From Rhizophagus irregularis (lineage: Eukaryota > Glomeromycota > Glomeromycetes > Glomerales > Glomeraceae), in the NCBI RefSeq assembly GCF_026210795.1, contig NC_089429.1, positions 2,852,001 to 2,916,000 of the forward strand: a stretch of DNA of 64,000 nucleotides, read 5' to 3'. Every line of letters begins with the position of its first letter. Within the stretch, counting starts at the first letter, position 1. The translations under genes and the position numbers were made by a program. The notes beneath the pieces are model-generated. The model worked only from the letters and a program-made list of their open reading frames with translations, made no database searches and was not told the DNA's origin. Shown here in pieces: positions 35,858 through 46,622 of the stretch.

Positions 35858-38800
35858 TTACAAATTACTATAGCATGAACGTATAATAGTTTGGGATTTA
35901 AGTATCAGTTGCTTTATCATCATCATCAGATAGCATGTTTGTTTCTTCCCCTTCTTCCCCTCCCTCCCTTCCCCTCCCCTCCCCCTTCTCCTTCTCCCTC
36001 TCCCTCTCCCCCCTCCCCTTCCTCTTCCTCTCCCTCCTCTCCCTTTTTCTTTTTCTTTTTCTTCTCTTATTTCTATTTTTTTTTCTTTTTTCATTTTAGT
36101 AATATCAGCAACTGTAACCCGTGTGATATTTCTTGCTCTTCTTCCAATAGTTGTATAACTTTCTGTTAAAAAAATTTCTTGATTTGCTATTGTTTGTAAT
36201 CTCTTAATTCCAATATCATACGCAATAATTAATTGATTAACTCCATCATCATTTAAATTGTTACAGAATTCAAATACTGGATTTTCAAGAGGATTTAAAG
36301 ATTCAAAAGCATTTATCAATAAGTGTGCGAGCTCCCAAATCTTTTCCTTTTGAGATTGAACATTACGTGGTCGGGAACTTTGAACAGAATCTCCAATGTA
36401 ATCACAAATCAGCATTTCTGTTCGTTCCTTTTCTAGTTGAGTAGCTTTTATTCTTAATTTTAACTCTTCCCCATCTGCCGGAATTCTTGTTATATTTTGT
36501 TTTACAAATTTTACTCCAAATGTTTCTAGTGCTTCGTCATATGCAAAAAAATGTCCAGGACTTGTTAAATTAATGGATGGTGCTTTACGAAGCATTTTAC
36601 GAAGTAGAGGATTATTTTCTATGCAATGTATATGATACGTTACAGATCTAGCATAATTTGATTTACCGGCAATGGGAAATAAAGGTGAAAAAGCTTTTAA
36701 ACTTTCATGTTGTAAATCAAATACTCCCCATCTAATACCAAACCAATGTGCACGCCAATAACTAGCCCATTGAAAATATAAATACCAAACTTTTACACAA
36801 TTATTTTCTTTTTTTAAAATATTATCTAATGTCTGTTTTTTCTTTTTTACATATATATGAATTGCTATTCCTACGGAAATCCAAATCAATTCCAATACTC
36901 TTGAAGTTGCTCTGAAATCTATACCTTTCTCTAATTTATCTAGAAATCGTACACCTAATATTCCTGCCATATTGAATATTCTGTAACCAGAAAAAATTGT
37001 AATTAATGCCATCATCATATCCTTATTGGTATGCCATTGTCCAAGGATCATTTTTGTTTTTTGATTTGTTTTACAATAACTAATACCTCGTCTAAAAATA
37101 GCTTCATCCGCAACTACATTAATATATTCATTATTTTCCATACCAATTTCATTTTTATACATTTCTAGACATTTATGCACAGCGGAATCACTTGATGGTG
37201 GATCTCCAGCATCGAATTATAACATTGGGAGGCGGAAGATTAAAACTAACTTCAAAATGTGTCATAATTTGATTACATATATCATCTTCATTAAAATCTG
37301 AACGATAATTAGGAGTGAGATTTTCATTAAACGTAAGTAATTGTTCAAAAACTGAATTAAAAATATTAAATGTTTGTTGTGAAAAATTATTTTACCCAAA
37401 AAGTTTTTGCTTATTTTCGTCTTGTATTTCAATAATTTCAGGTAATTCATTAGGTAGTTGGTATTGAAAGAGCATCCGTAATGTAGCGTGTGAATTTCCT
37501 CTAACAGCGTCAAAAATGTTTCCATAACCAAATGTAGTTTCTTTAAAATCCACATTATCAATAATACCAAGATTCCAAATATTCTTTTCTATGGCAAATT
37601 CGATCAGTTGGATCACTAAGCAGAAAGCACGAATTTTTTCCAAATTTCGTTCATGTCTTTGAGAGTGGCTTGTAATATTAACAACTTCTAAAATTCCCTG
37701 CAATGATGACAAAAGTTTTGGTTTTCGGCAAAGACTTGCCATTGTTCGGAGTAACCAAATTTTCCATCCTTTAAATGCAATGTTTAAAATTATTGAAATA
37801 AAAAATGTGGTTTGTTTAGTAATTTTTTCATAATTTAAAGGTTTTAATGGTTTTTTACGATATTTTCTTTGTCTATCTATAATTTTTTTTTTTGTTTCAT
37901 ATAAAGTTTTTAAAAGACCATCATAAAATTGTACTAAACATGAAGGAAATATAGAACGATATTCTTCTATAGAAGTAGGTGATTCAAGTAATTTTTTGTG
38001 AATTTTTAATTCATTTTTCGTGAGTATTATTGATGAATGTGCTAATGCTTCTCCAAATTCAAAAAAATGTTTTGACGTAAGATTCTTAGGATTTAATTTT
38101 TTATCAAAATTGTAATTAAATTTGACTAAAATAAGAATAATAAGAATTATAAATAAAGAAGGTACTTCATTTTTTATATTTTGTACTGATAGTAGCGTTG
38201 ATGATGTAGTCTCAGATTTTTCTTGAGTATTAATAATACATAAAATAGGAGCTAAATGTGCTAAAATTTTTTCTTGAAATGCTAAATTATCAGAATTAGC
38301 AATATTAAGAATCCAATATCCAATTACTTCTAATGCCTTTTTGGTATCATTTTTATGATGTGACAGGTTATCACAATTTGGATTTTTTTTTATACCTTAT
38401 CCAACACGTTGATAAATATGCCCACCCTTTTCTTCATAACAATTCATACATATATATCGTGCATGTTTACTTGAATTTGTTGGAATTACAAAAGAATGGT
38501 ATGTTTGCAATGCATCACATTTCATTTGCCCTATACAAGGTACCTGAATATTTTTACCTATAACTTTATATGAGTGATTTTCACAATTAGGACCACGACT
38601 AAAAAAAATTTTATTTTTATTACAAAATAAACATCTGCGTCTATGAATAATACTTTCCATATAATCTTTAGTTTGTTTTAATTTGATGAATGCAATTGAT
38701 TTTGATCATATAAAAAATGCGAATAACAAACACCTAAATTTTCAATTAAAAAATTTTTTGCTTTAACTTCTTCATTGTCAATTTGCCAAATTCCAATCAT

Positions 38801-39190
38801 TTGCCAAAGTCGTCTCAATTTTTTTTTAGAGTTGCACCGCTGAATTTTACCATCTAACATATCAATTATAACGCATAGAGTTAAATTTTCATTATTTGGT
38901 ACTTTAGTAATTATTTCATCACGCTCATCATCAGATTCTGTCTCAGAAAAATTACTTCCTATATCACTCAGATCCTCCCAATTGTCTTCTTCCTCTGAAA
39001 TATTTTGTTGAACTAATTTTTTTGCATTTGTAAGCATATTAAAATCTAATTCAAATAAAGATTCTAAAGATTCATTTTCCTATACATTATCAAAACTCTC
39101 ATTTTCATCATATTCACTATAAAAAGTTTTATTCTTATCCATTAAACTTTCCTCTAAATTCTCATATTCTAAGCTTTTCTCTAAATCCAT
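35858..39190 (-). pseudogene. DUF6589-like transposon protein, decayed
   Basis: Starts MDLEKSLEYENLEESLMDK, followed by an acidic region (EEEDNWEDLSDIGSNFSETE). A Cys-rich zinc-binding-like domain follows (RRRCLFCNK, CENH, YICMNCYEEKGG). Then come helical segments (SLCRKPKLLSSLQGILEVV; HATLRMLFQYQLPNELPE) and a long conserved region of 440 open codons with INVVADEAIFRRGISYC, ILGQWHTNKDMM, VRFLDKLEKG, YFQWASYWRAHWFGIR and DEALETFGVKFVKQNI. This pattern resembles the fungal DUF6589 family and is repeated in Glomeromycotina. A proline/arginine/glycine-rich RGRGG tail closes it. At least five stops or frameshifts interrupt the gene before the last 440 codons. Transposase function is inferred from its position between matching inverted ends. 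Confidence 0.65.
35930..36075. repeat. Polypurine/polypyrimidine tract
   Basis: About 145 bp almost purely C/T on the plus strand (runs such as CCCCTCCCCTCCCCC). It encodes the RG-rich tail of the DUF6589-like protein on the minus strand. G-runs of three to five on the minus strand could form quadruplex or triplex structures. It is by far the most GC-rich spot nearby. Confidence 0.8.
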
Positions 39191-41232
39191 TATATAAATC
39201 TAAAAAAAAAAATTTTTTTTTTAAGAAAAAAACACGTTATATTTTACTAGTTTTTGTTTAAAACTTTAAATTTCTTGTTATCTTTGGTAAATTTCAAGTT
39301 TTTCTTACCTTTTATTATTTTTAATATCAAAAATACAACAACTTCCAGCGAAGATTAAAGTTGAATAACAAAGAGTATGAGAGATTTTTTTTAATAAGGT
39401 TATAGAAGCGGTCAATATGTTCGTTTTTTATTATTTAAGTTAGATCGATCATATTGTGTAAATTTGGTGTTACATATGATTTAATTTTTTTTAATTTAAC
39501 GGAATTTAGGCCGGCATTACGGAATTGGCCAGAATTAACAAAAATTTGGCCAGAATTATAAATTGTTGATCGGCAAATTTAACCAGATTTAATTAATTTT
39601 GGCCAACTTTAATTATATATTTGTATTATACATTTGAAGAGGGTACTGCGCCATAAATTTTTTTTTCTCGACCTTAATAAAAAAAATTTGCCTTTTTTTA
39701 TTGTGACATTTCCAGTGACTGTTATTTTATCAACTCGATCATAGCGATCTACGTTTTTGGTGGGTCAAAAAATCGGCTAGTTGATCGTTCTCGAGGTGAA
39801 TTTTATTTGTCACAATTTTAGTGTAACCCGATCAAAAATGCCGATCGAACAATTATGAACTGGCCTACTGTTATCATCTGGTTCATAATTACTACTTTCA
39901 TCATAATTTTCGCCATCCTCTTCAATTCCTCTCACACGACCACTTATGTATTTTATTTATTGAAATTGAAATTGAAAATTAAACTATCTTCTGACCCATT
40001 TATTGCATTTGAAGTTCCACAAAATTTAACGAACGCCTAATAAATAATATTAATATCAACAGCATCCCAACTTTCCTTTACCCAGTTTGCCACAAGTGAA
40101 TAAGACGGTTTTTTAATCTTTTCAGTTGATTTATATTCTTTGATTTCTTCACTCATCTAATGGTAATAATAATGATGCATCTATTTTTATTTCAAACAAT
40201 GCAAGTTAATATAATTTATTTAAATATTAAAAAATTAAATAAGGAAAATAACCTTATCTTTAAATAGTTTATTCAATGATACATCAAGTGGTTGCAAGCG
40301 AGAAGTTAATCCACCTGGAATGACAGTATTTGTTTTTATGTGCAGTAAAAGAATCCAATACTAAAAGAGATCTTGGATTGATGTCCCGTCTTGCACGTTG
40401 TGTCCAAACATTTTCTATCCACCAAATCATCTCATCTTCATTCATCCAACCTTTTGGATTAGCACGAATAATTACTCCACCACTCCATCAGGAAACTCTC
40501 TTCGCGGAATGATTACAAGTTTAAAAATAATTACTGGTAACAATTTTATTCCATCAGCCTTACAAGCTAAGACAACAGTAAAATTTGCATATTCATACCC
40601 AGTTGATAAAGTTGAAATAGTCCTAGTACCACGTTGTTCAACTGTTGTATTGCTTAGAAAATTAAATGCAAGCGGTGTTTCATCCATATTAAAGTTAATG
40701 GATATTGACGTTCTTTATACGAAAAAGCACATGATAAAAAATCATTTTGTTGCCATTGAGCAACTGTTATTTTTCTTCTGTCAACCAAATTATGACGAGA
40801 TATAAAATCATCGACCCATTTTCGAGAAAACTTTCCTTCTTTTATAGATGGATACAATGTTTCATATACTGGTCTTTTGGCTAAAGGACGTGCTTTTGCT
40901 TGAATCATATTACAAGAAATTTTTTTCAATCAACTTCGAGACTCTTTAAACCATTCCAAAAGTTCGGAGATATTTTGGCTGTGCAGAAACAATCTTTTTA
41001 GTATAAGGAGCCACCATCATAAGCTGTTCTTTATTTTTCAACCATCGACAAAGTTGTTTCGGCGAAATCTCAAATTTATCAGCTGCTAATCGTTTGTTAT
41101 GACCTTGTTCATGATACGCGATCATCATCGTGCTGGCCAATGACGTTTTTTTTGTGGAATATTAGCATGATGAGCTTGAAAATTTCCACGAACAATAATT
41201 CTAAAAACTAAAATAAAATGAGTTTTAGACAT

Positions 41233-42378
41233 CTTTAAACATAAAAAACTATTCATCAATACCTTGAGAGTTTAAAATATATGGTAAAGAAATTACAATT
41301 AATGAAAAAGGAGTTCTTAAATACATTTTCCACGATTTTCCAAACGCGTTTATATACATTAGTGTTTACTTTTAATTAAGTTTATTCTCCAAATGAATGA
41401 AAGCTTATAAGAGTCTTCCTTAGTTTTATCAATTGCTAGATCAGTAATTAACAAATGTGTTAATTTATAATTAAGGGTATCAAATATACTGTTTAAATTA
41501 CGTAAAATTGCAAAATGATGTAAGATTATAATTTCCCAAGGTTACTCCGAATGAATTAAATGACGTACTTGATAAATATTATTATCTGCTATTATTAAAG
41601 ATAATATTCAGGGGAAATTTGCTTTAATAAATGATGATACCTTCAAAGAATACATCATATACATCATGTAAGTTTTTCCTTATAGTAAAATAAATATTTT
41701 ATATATTTTATGATACCTTTGTCGTTACTTTAGAATTTTCGATGGATGTCATGCGGATGATGGAATTGTACTCTAGATACGTGATACAATTGATACATGT
41801 GATTAATATTCCACCACCTAAAATACCCGGTACCTCACAGTCTCACACGAGTATTATATAATTTTGTATTTTGTATCATACCCGGGTCAGTAAAAATCTC
41901 AGTAAAGTCTGATTGTATTGATTATTTGGATTAATATAAATTTAATAAATAATAAATTTTCATAATATTTAGGGCACATGCATATATTTTTATTAATATT
42001 TGTATATAACTTTTTCTTTTTAGAAAATTAAAATATTATTAATACAATTTTCTTTACAAAAAAGTTGTCTTTTAGATGAATGACTGAATGGCGTAAATTC
42101 ATTACCAAAATAATGATTAAAAAAAAACCAATGCGACATTTAGGATCGATTATGTCATTTATTTCTTTCAAGTTTTAAAAGATTATTGTATGCCTGTATT
42201 TGGTAAATTTCGTGATCGTTATTTCTCATCTAACTAAATTTGAATATTAAAAAAAAAAAGGTTTCGAGATAAAAGGCCCACTTCTTTTCACGCATAATTA
42301 CACATAATAAACAACTTTTACTTTTTTTTTATCGTAATTATTTATTATTAACCTGAACATTTTTCTCTTTTCTTTATA
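41233..42378. other. Spacer before the arrestin-like gene
   Basis: No gene is supported. It should contain the 5' end of the pogo/Fot1-like element. TCTGATTGTA near 41,896-41,905 looks like a pogo terminus but its partner was not found. TACCCGG occurs twice (about 41,826 and 41,880). Confidence 0.45.
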
Positions 42379-43404
42379 ATGAAAGAACTTATTGAAAATG
42401 TTCCATCAAAATCAGATTATAAAAAAAGAAGTGAAAAAGTATGTTTTTCATATCCAGGAAACCAAAATCATTTTCAAACAGGATATTATGGAATAGATGC
42501 GGATGTTTCAATTGCTGGAACTTTACACATAAAATTTTCTTCATCAAAACCTTTATTAGCAACTAAAATTGAGCTCATTTTAAAAGGATACGAAAAGGTT
42601 GAATGGGTAGAGACTTATGGGAAAACAACTATAACATATAGTGCAAATGACGTATTTTTAAATCAACCATTACAATTATGGAAGACATCAGATCCTAATG
42701 GAGATTATGAAAAAATTCAAATTATGGATATACCTTTTGAAATTAAATTGCCAGAGAATTTACCACCTTCAATTAAAATTGATCAAGGTGAAGGGAAAAT
42801 CAATTATAAATTAATTGCTAATATTAGTCGTAAAGGAAATTTATGGAAATTTAAAAGATCTGAAAAATGTGTTGAATTATCCATTAATCTTGATAAATAT
42901 TTTCTTCCTCCAACTGATTTAAATCCATTTAATTGGTATCAATTTAATGATTCTGAAGCTATATCCCGTGGATTAGGGTATAATATTACATTGGAAAATT
43001 CTATTGGAGGTCCAAAAATACCTTTTATTATAAATTCTATATTGAAATTTTATAATCAAGATTTTAAAATTACGAAAATATTTTTTGGTATTAAAGAATA
43101 TCACAAATTATCAACTAAAGCAAATTCCAAAAAATCATCATTTTATATAGTAGAAAAAAATATTAAAAGAGAAGAAATTTATTCAAATTATAATGATGAA
43201 GTTAAATTACAAACTGAATTAGAAATTCCTGAGTGGATTGAAAAAAATAAAAAAAATCCTTGTTGGGATATAAATGATAGAAAACATATTATTGTTAGTC
43301 ATAAAGTTAAAATTAAAATTCATTGTGGGGGAATATTTACTAGTAATATTAAATTAGATAATGAAGTTGAAATTAAACATTTTATATTGGAAAATCATGG
43401 ATGA
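42379..43404 (+). CDS. Arrestin-like N-domain protein
   Basis: 341-residue single-exon protein. The first half has the beta-sandwich pattern of the arrestin N-domain: GYYGIDADVSIAGTLHIKFS, then ATKIELILKGYEKVEW, and the DIPFEIKLPENLPPS strand that in alpha-arrestins precedes GxGxIxYKL (here GEGKINYKLIANISRKG). The C-terminal half (KIPFIINSILKFYNQDFKIT; VSHKVKIKIHCGG) fits the second sandwich. No PPxY motif is apparent, so recruitment of a HECT ubiquitin ligase is not supported by sequence. Such proteins commonly act in cargo selection and endocytosis; this family is expanded in Glomeromycotina. It is transcribed convergently towards the kinase gene at 43,730. Confidence 0.8.
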   Translation: MKELIENVPSKSDYKKRSEKVCFSYPGNQNHFQTGYYGIDADVSIAGTLHIKFSSSKPLLATKIELILKGYEKVEWVETYGKTTITYSANDVFLNQPLQLWKTSDPNGDYEKIQIMDIPFEIKLPENLPPSIKIDQGEGKINYKLIANISRKGNLWKFKRSEKCVELSINLDKYFLPPTDLNPFNWYQFNDSEAISRGLGYNITLENSIGGPKIPFIINSILKFYNQDFKITKIFFGIKEYHKLSTKANSKKSSFYIVEKNIKREEIYSNYNDEVKLQTELEIPEWIEKNKKNPCWDINDRKHIIVSHKVKIKIHCGGIFTSNIKLDNEVEIKHFILENHG

Positions 43405-43729
43405 AAAAAAAATAATTGGCTGCGTAAAAAATTGTTTCGTGTCATATAATTCACGATGTTCTATAAAGTCGCATCTATATGCTGTGATAATTATGCGTGT
43501 AATATAAATAATATAAATAAATAATTTTAATTTATTGCTTTTATATATGATTTATAATTAAATATATTAAATATCAATCTCAATTCCATTAAAATACCTT
43601 TTTTAATTATTCCTTTTATATAATAAAATAATTTCTAAATAAATAAAATACAAAATAATGATGAATTTTTTTTTTTTCAAAATGTATAAAATGTATATAA
43701 TGTATAATAATGTATATAAAAATTATTAA

Positions 43730-45485
43730 CTAAATTCTTGGTTCGGGTAAATCTGTAAAACTTAAAAATCTAGTTTGATAAATTGCATCAGGATGTGATG
43801 CGGGTTTTTCAAAAGTATTTTTGATTTGACGAATTTTTTCTGCTTCTTCGAATTCTAAAGAATTATTTTCACCCAAATACCAACGTTTAATTATATCTCT
43901 CAATTCTCTAGCAAAAGGACGTTTATAAGGATCAGCTTCCCAACATCTTTTCATTATATTAATATAACATTTGGGTGTAGAATTATCTCCTTCATTATTA
44001 TACGGTCTTAATCCATTACAAATTTGACTTGCCAATTGTATATCATGAGCTCTATCAGAAAAAGGTTTCTCACAAGTTGATAATTCCCACATAATTAAAC
44101 CAAAACTATAGATATCGGCGGATTTAGTATAATGATCTCCTCGTAATAATTCAGGAGCTACGTAAGGTAAAACTCCGTAGACACCAGAACTATTATAATC
44201 CGCGGTAGGAATTTCTGCTGGACAACACATTCCAAGATCCGAAATAAAAGTAGTAGTTTCATTTTTCAATATATTACCTGAATGAAGTTTCCTATGAAAC
44301 GATCCTTCTAAATGAATTTTATGTAAACCTTCAATTATTTCTAAAAGTGTTTCTAATCTTGATTTCCACGTTAAATTTTTATCGTTACGTTTTAAATAAT
44401 TATGCAAATCTCCTTTTGTTGCGTACTCTAAAATTAACATATAATCCCCTGATGATGGATCTTTTGTGATTCCATAACATCTTGGAATATTTTTCTCCCC
44501 TGAAAATCGTATATGTGTTTGTACCTATAAAAAGTTAAAAATTTTTTAAAAAAAATATTTTTTACAAAAAATAACGTAATATATATACACTCTCTACTTT
44601 GCTTACCTCTTGTATTAATGCTGAAATATCTTTATCTGAATTAAATAATCTTTTTAATGCGACTTGCTTATCTCCTTCTCTAAAATATTGTTTAGATTCT
44701 TGATCCCATCTCCAATTAGGACCATTTGACCATATAGCTGAAAATACAACACCAAACACACCTTTCCCGATGGTTTGGACTTCTTTAAATTTTTCAAAAG
44801 GAATCCATTCCGAAAAATTTGAGGGAAAAGAAACAAATTCATGTCTAGCTCGAACTTCACGAAATTTTAATTCACTGTCTCTTAATGAAGACGACCTCCC
44901 AGAATGACTTCTATGACGTCGAATAGATGGTGGTACGGTAACCTCCCCATAAATATGATCAGATTCATGCTTAATTTGAGTAGAACGAATACATTCATCT
45001 AATAATTTATTATTAGATGTCCATTCACCTTTTTGTAACCAATGTCCAATACAATATTGCTGTAAAGGTATTTCAACATTAGGATAACATTTTGGACATG
45101 CACTTTTATTACCATTTTCAACACAATTTAAACAAAAATTATCGTTTAAATTTTTTTCATTACACTTATCACATAAAACAGTCATCATTTCTTCCTTCCA
45201 ATCATTATATAAAGAATAAATTATTAAAAATGAAATTGGTCGATTATTTTTCGCTCCCCTAAATTCCATATGATGTCTAGATTTCCACCATTTACGAAAA
45301 TCTTCTACTTCAAATCCATCATTAACATACGTTGCTTGTGAATAAACATTTAAAAGTGTATTTAAATCTATCGCTCTTTCTCGTATTTCTTGTGTACGAG
45401 CTGAAGTTGCAATAAAATATGGTGGTGCTTGAAAAAATTCTGCAAATAATATATCTAAAGCTTGATTATCAATTGTTCCTGCCAT
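43730..45485 (-). CDS. Protein kinase-like protein, probable pseudokinase
   Basis: Two exons, 45,485-44,607 and 44,524-43,730, joined by an 82-bp GT-AG intron after ...SALIQE. The N-terminal half (about 230 residues) contains CxxC pairs (CDKCNEKNLNDNFCLNC; CPKCYP), likely zinc-binding, then an RRHRSHSGRSSS stretch. The kinase domain follows: glycine loop IGKGVFGVVFSAIW, VALKRL with the ATP-site Lys, then in exon 2 MLILEYATKGDLHNYL, the catalytic loop FHRKLHSGNIL, ISDLGM (DFG position), YVAPELL and DIYSFGLIMWEL. The catalytic Asp of HRD is Lys (codon AAA), so phosphotransfer is not expected although ATP-binding residues remain. It belongs to the tyrosine-kinase-like family very expanded in these fungi. 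Confidence 0.88.
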
Positions 45486-46622
45486 GTTTTCATGTATAAA
45501 AAAATTTCTTGAATGTTTTTTCTAAAAAAAAAATAAAGAAAAAGAAATATTTATATAAAAAAAAAAAAAGTAATCTTGAAAATCACTATGAAATTTCATA
45601 TATGGTAATTATATAAACTTGAATTCGGCCGACCACAAAAAGGGTTTATGAGGCATAAACAAGTTTTTTTTTACTGATAAATTTTTTGTAATTCCTGAAA
45701 GTTATAAAATCCTTTCAATGAGATCGGCCTATATTTAGATTTATTTTGTAATTTTGTGTTCATTATAATTTCCTTTGTGTTTCATATTTTTTTAATTGTA
45801 CTTTTTCGAGGTTTCGAATGTTGTGATACGGTATACAATAGATAATTTGGAATATTATCGAAGAAAATGCTTTTGTACATTTCATGTACATTGTATGTTT
45901 AAACGCAAAATGATGTTTAGAATAGTTTTTTTAGACCTTATAAAGCATACAAAAAGAATTCACGTGATTCTAAATGCTGATAACTCTAGATATCTATTTT
46001 TAAAAATAGGATATAATAACGGAGATCGGAAAAGATATAAATCCCAAGATGGAATGATTTTCGATAATTACTGCATTATCCGTTACATCAGAACTTTTTT
46101 CTTTTTTTCCGTGAAAGTTTGACTTGATTATATAATTAAAATTTTGATTCGCAAATCAAGAAATTTTCAATAAGCGGGAATTCTTGATTTTATTATTGGT
46201 TAACTCAAATTTATCCGTAATCTGACCAACCATAGAATTATGGTTCGTTTTTACTGATTGGCTGGCTAATAACTGACGATCAATAATGGCCAAACCGGAG
46301 TCAAATTTCCTATTAATTTGAAATCTCACTTTTTATCTTAAAATTCCGATAAAATTAATTTTTTTTTAAAGAAAATTTAATACTGTAACTAAATGTATAA
46401 AGAAATAATAATAAAAAATAATATCTTTTTACATAGCAAGAATCCGAAGATCAATCAGGTTTACAATTGTTTAATTGTTTACATGTAATGTTTATGATGT
46501 AATTAAGTGAATTTTTACCGCTAATTACATTTATCCATCTACCGGTGATTGGTATTTAAAAAGTCTTTTTTTCTGTCTTCGTTTGAAATTAAGTTCCTTT
46601 TTTTAATTTATATTTTGAAATT
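45486..46622. other. Divergent promoter region, kinase and thioesterase
   Basis: About 1.1 kb between two divergent genes. A 108-codon open frame (45,796-46,122, rich in Phe/Ile/Arg) has no recognisable domain and is probably chance. The motif TCGGCC occurs at 45,627 and inverted-like GATCGGCCT at about 45,722. Confidence 0.45.

Larger units (their letters stand above)
34871..39721 (-). mobile_element. 4.85-kb transposon with TTAT duplication
   Basis: Ends CAGTCACCGGAAATGTCACA and, reverse-complemented, CAGTCACTGGAAATGTCACA: 19 of 20 identical. Flanked by TTAT on both sides (34,867-34,870 and 39,722-39,725). It carries one long gene on the minus strand (39,190-35,858) and noncoding ends of about 1.0 and 0.5 kb. 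It lies between the SANT gene start and the right terminal repeat of the Harbinger element. The superfamily is unclear: 4-bp duplication plus CAGTCAC termini do not fit the common fungal groups I know. Confidence 0.8.
22388..39866. mobile_element. PIF/Harbinger element, interrupted twice
   Basis: Terminal inverted repeats of about 49 bp begin AGGCCAGTTCATAATTGTTC and end ...TTACACT, with only two differences between the ends. Flanked by ACT/ACT (22,385-22,387 and 39,867-39,869). It encodes a DDE transposase (plus strand) and a Myb/SANT partner (minus strand), the standard two-gene Harbinger plan. Subtracting the 9.67-kb and 4.85-kb insertions leaves about 2.95 kb, a normal Harbinger size. The near-identical ends suggest a rather recent insertion. 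Confidence 0.9.
22292..41232 (-). pseudogene. pogo/Fot1-like transposase gene split by a 17.5-kb insertion
   Basis: The gene starts at 41,232 (MSKTHFILVFRIIVRGNFQ). It has an HTH region (MMIAYHEQGHNKRLAADKF, SPKQLCRWLKNKEQL), a CENP-B-like segment (FSRKWVDDFISRHNLVDRRK) and a DDE_1 domain (MDETPLAFN with the first Asp; SLLVLDSF with the second). The frame is lost at several points between 40,950 and 40,000. Near its 3' end it reads ...NYEPDDNS up to 39,867, where the Harbinger element begins. After removing that element and one AGT duplication, the frame continues from 22,387 to 22,292 as KLDSSECELEDNYYSTMYF... to a TAA. The Harbinger insertion therefore hit the last coding exon. Element ends were not found with confidence; a possible right end is TCTGATTGTA near 41,905. 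Confidence 0.8.

Noticed and set aside
35891-36169. Proline/serine-rich frame on the plus strand
   Set aside because: Antisense of the RG-rich tail of the DUF6589-like gene; pure composition effect.
22388-39866. Treating the AGGCCAGTTC repeats as ends of the pogo/Fot1-like element
   Set aside because: The pogo frame continues exactly across the joined ACT flanks, and the enclosed content after subtraction is a standard Harbinger gene pair.
41750-41790. GATACGTGATACAATTGATACATGTG resembling 61,215-61,240
   Set aside because: Short shared GATACRTG steps only; no matching ends or flanking duplication to define an element.
45796-46122. 108-codon open frame between kinase and thioesterase
   Set aside because: No domain, composition like random AT-rich sequence, and it lies in the shared promoter region.
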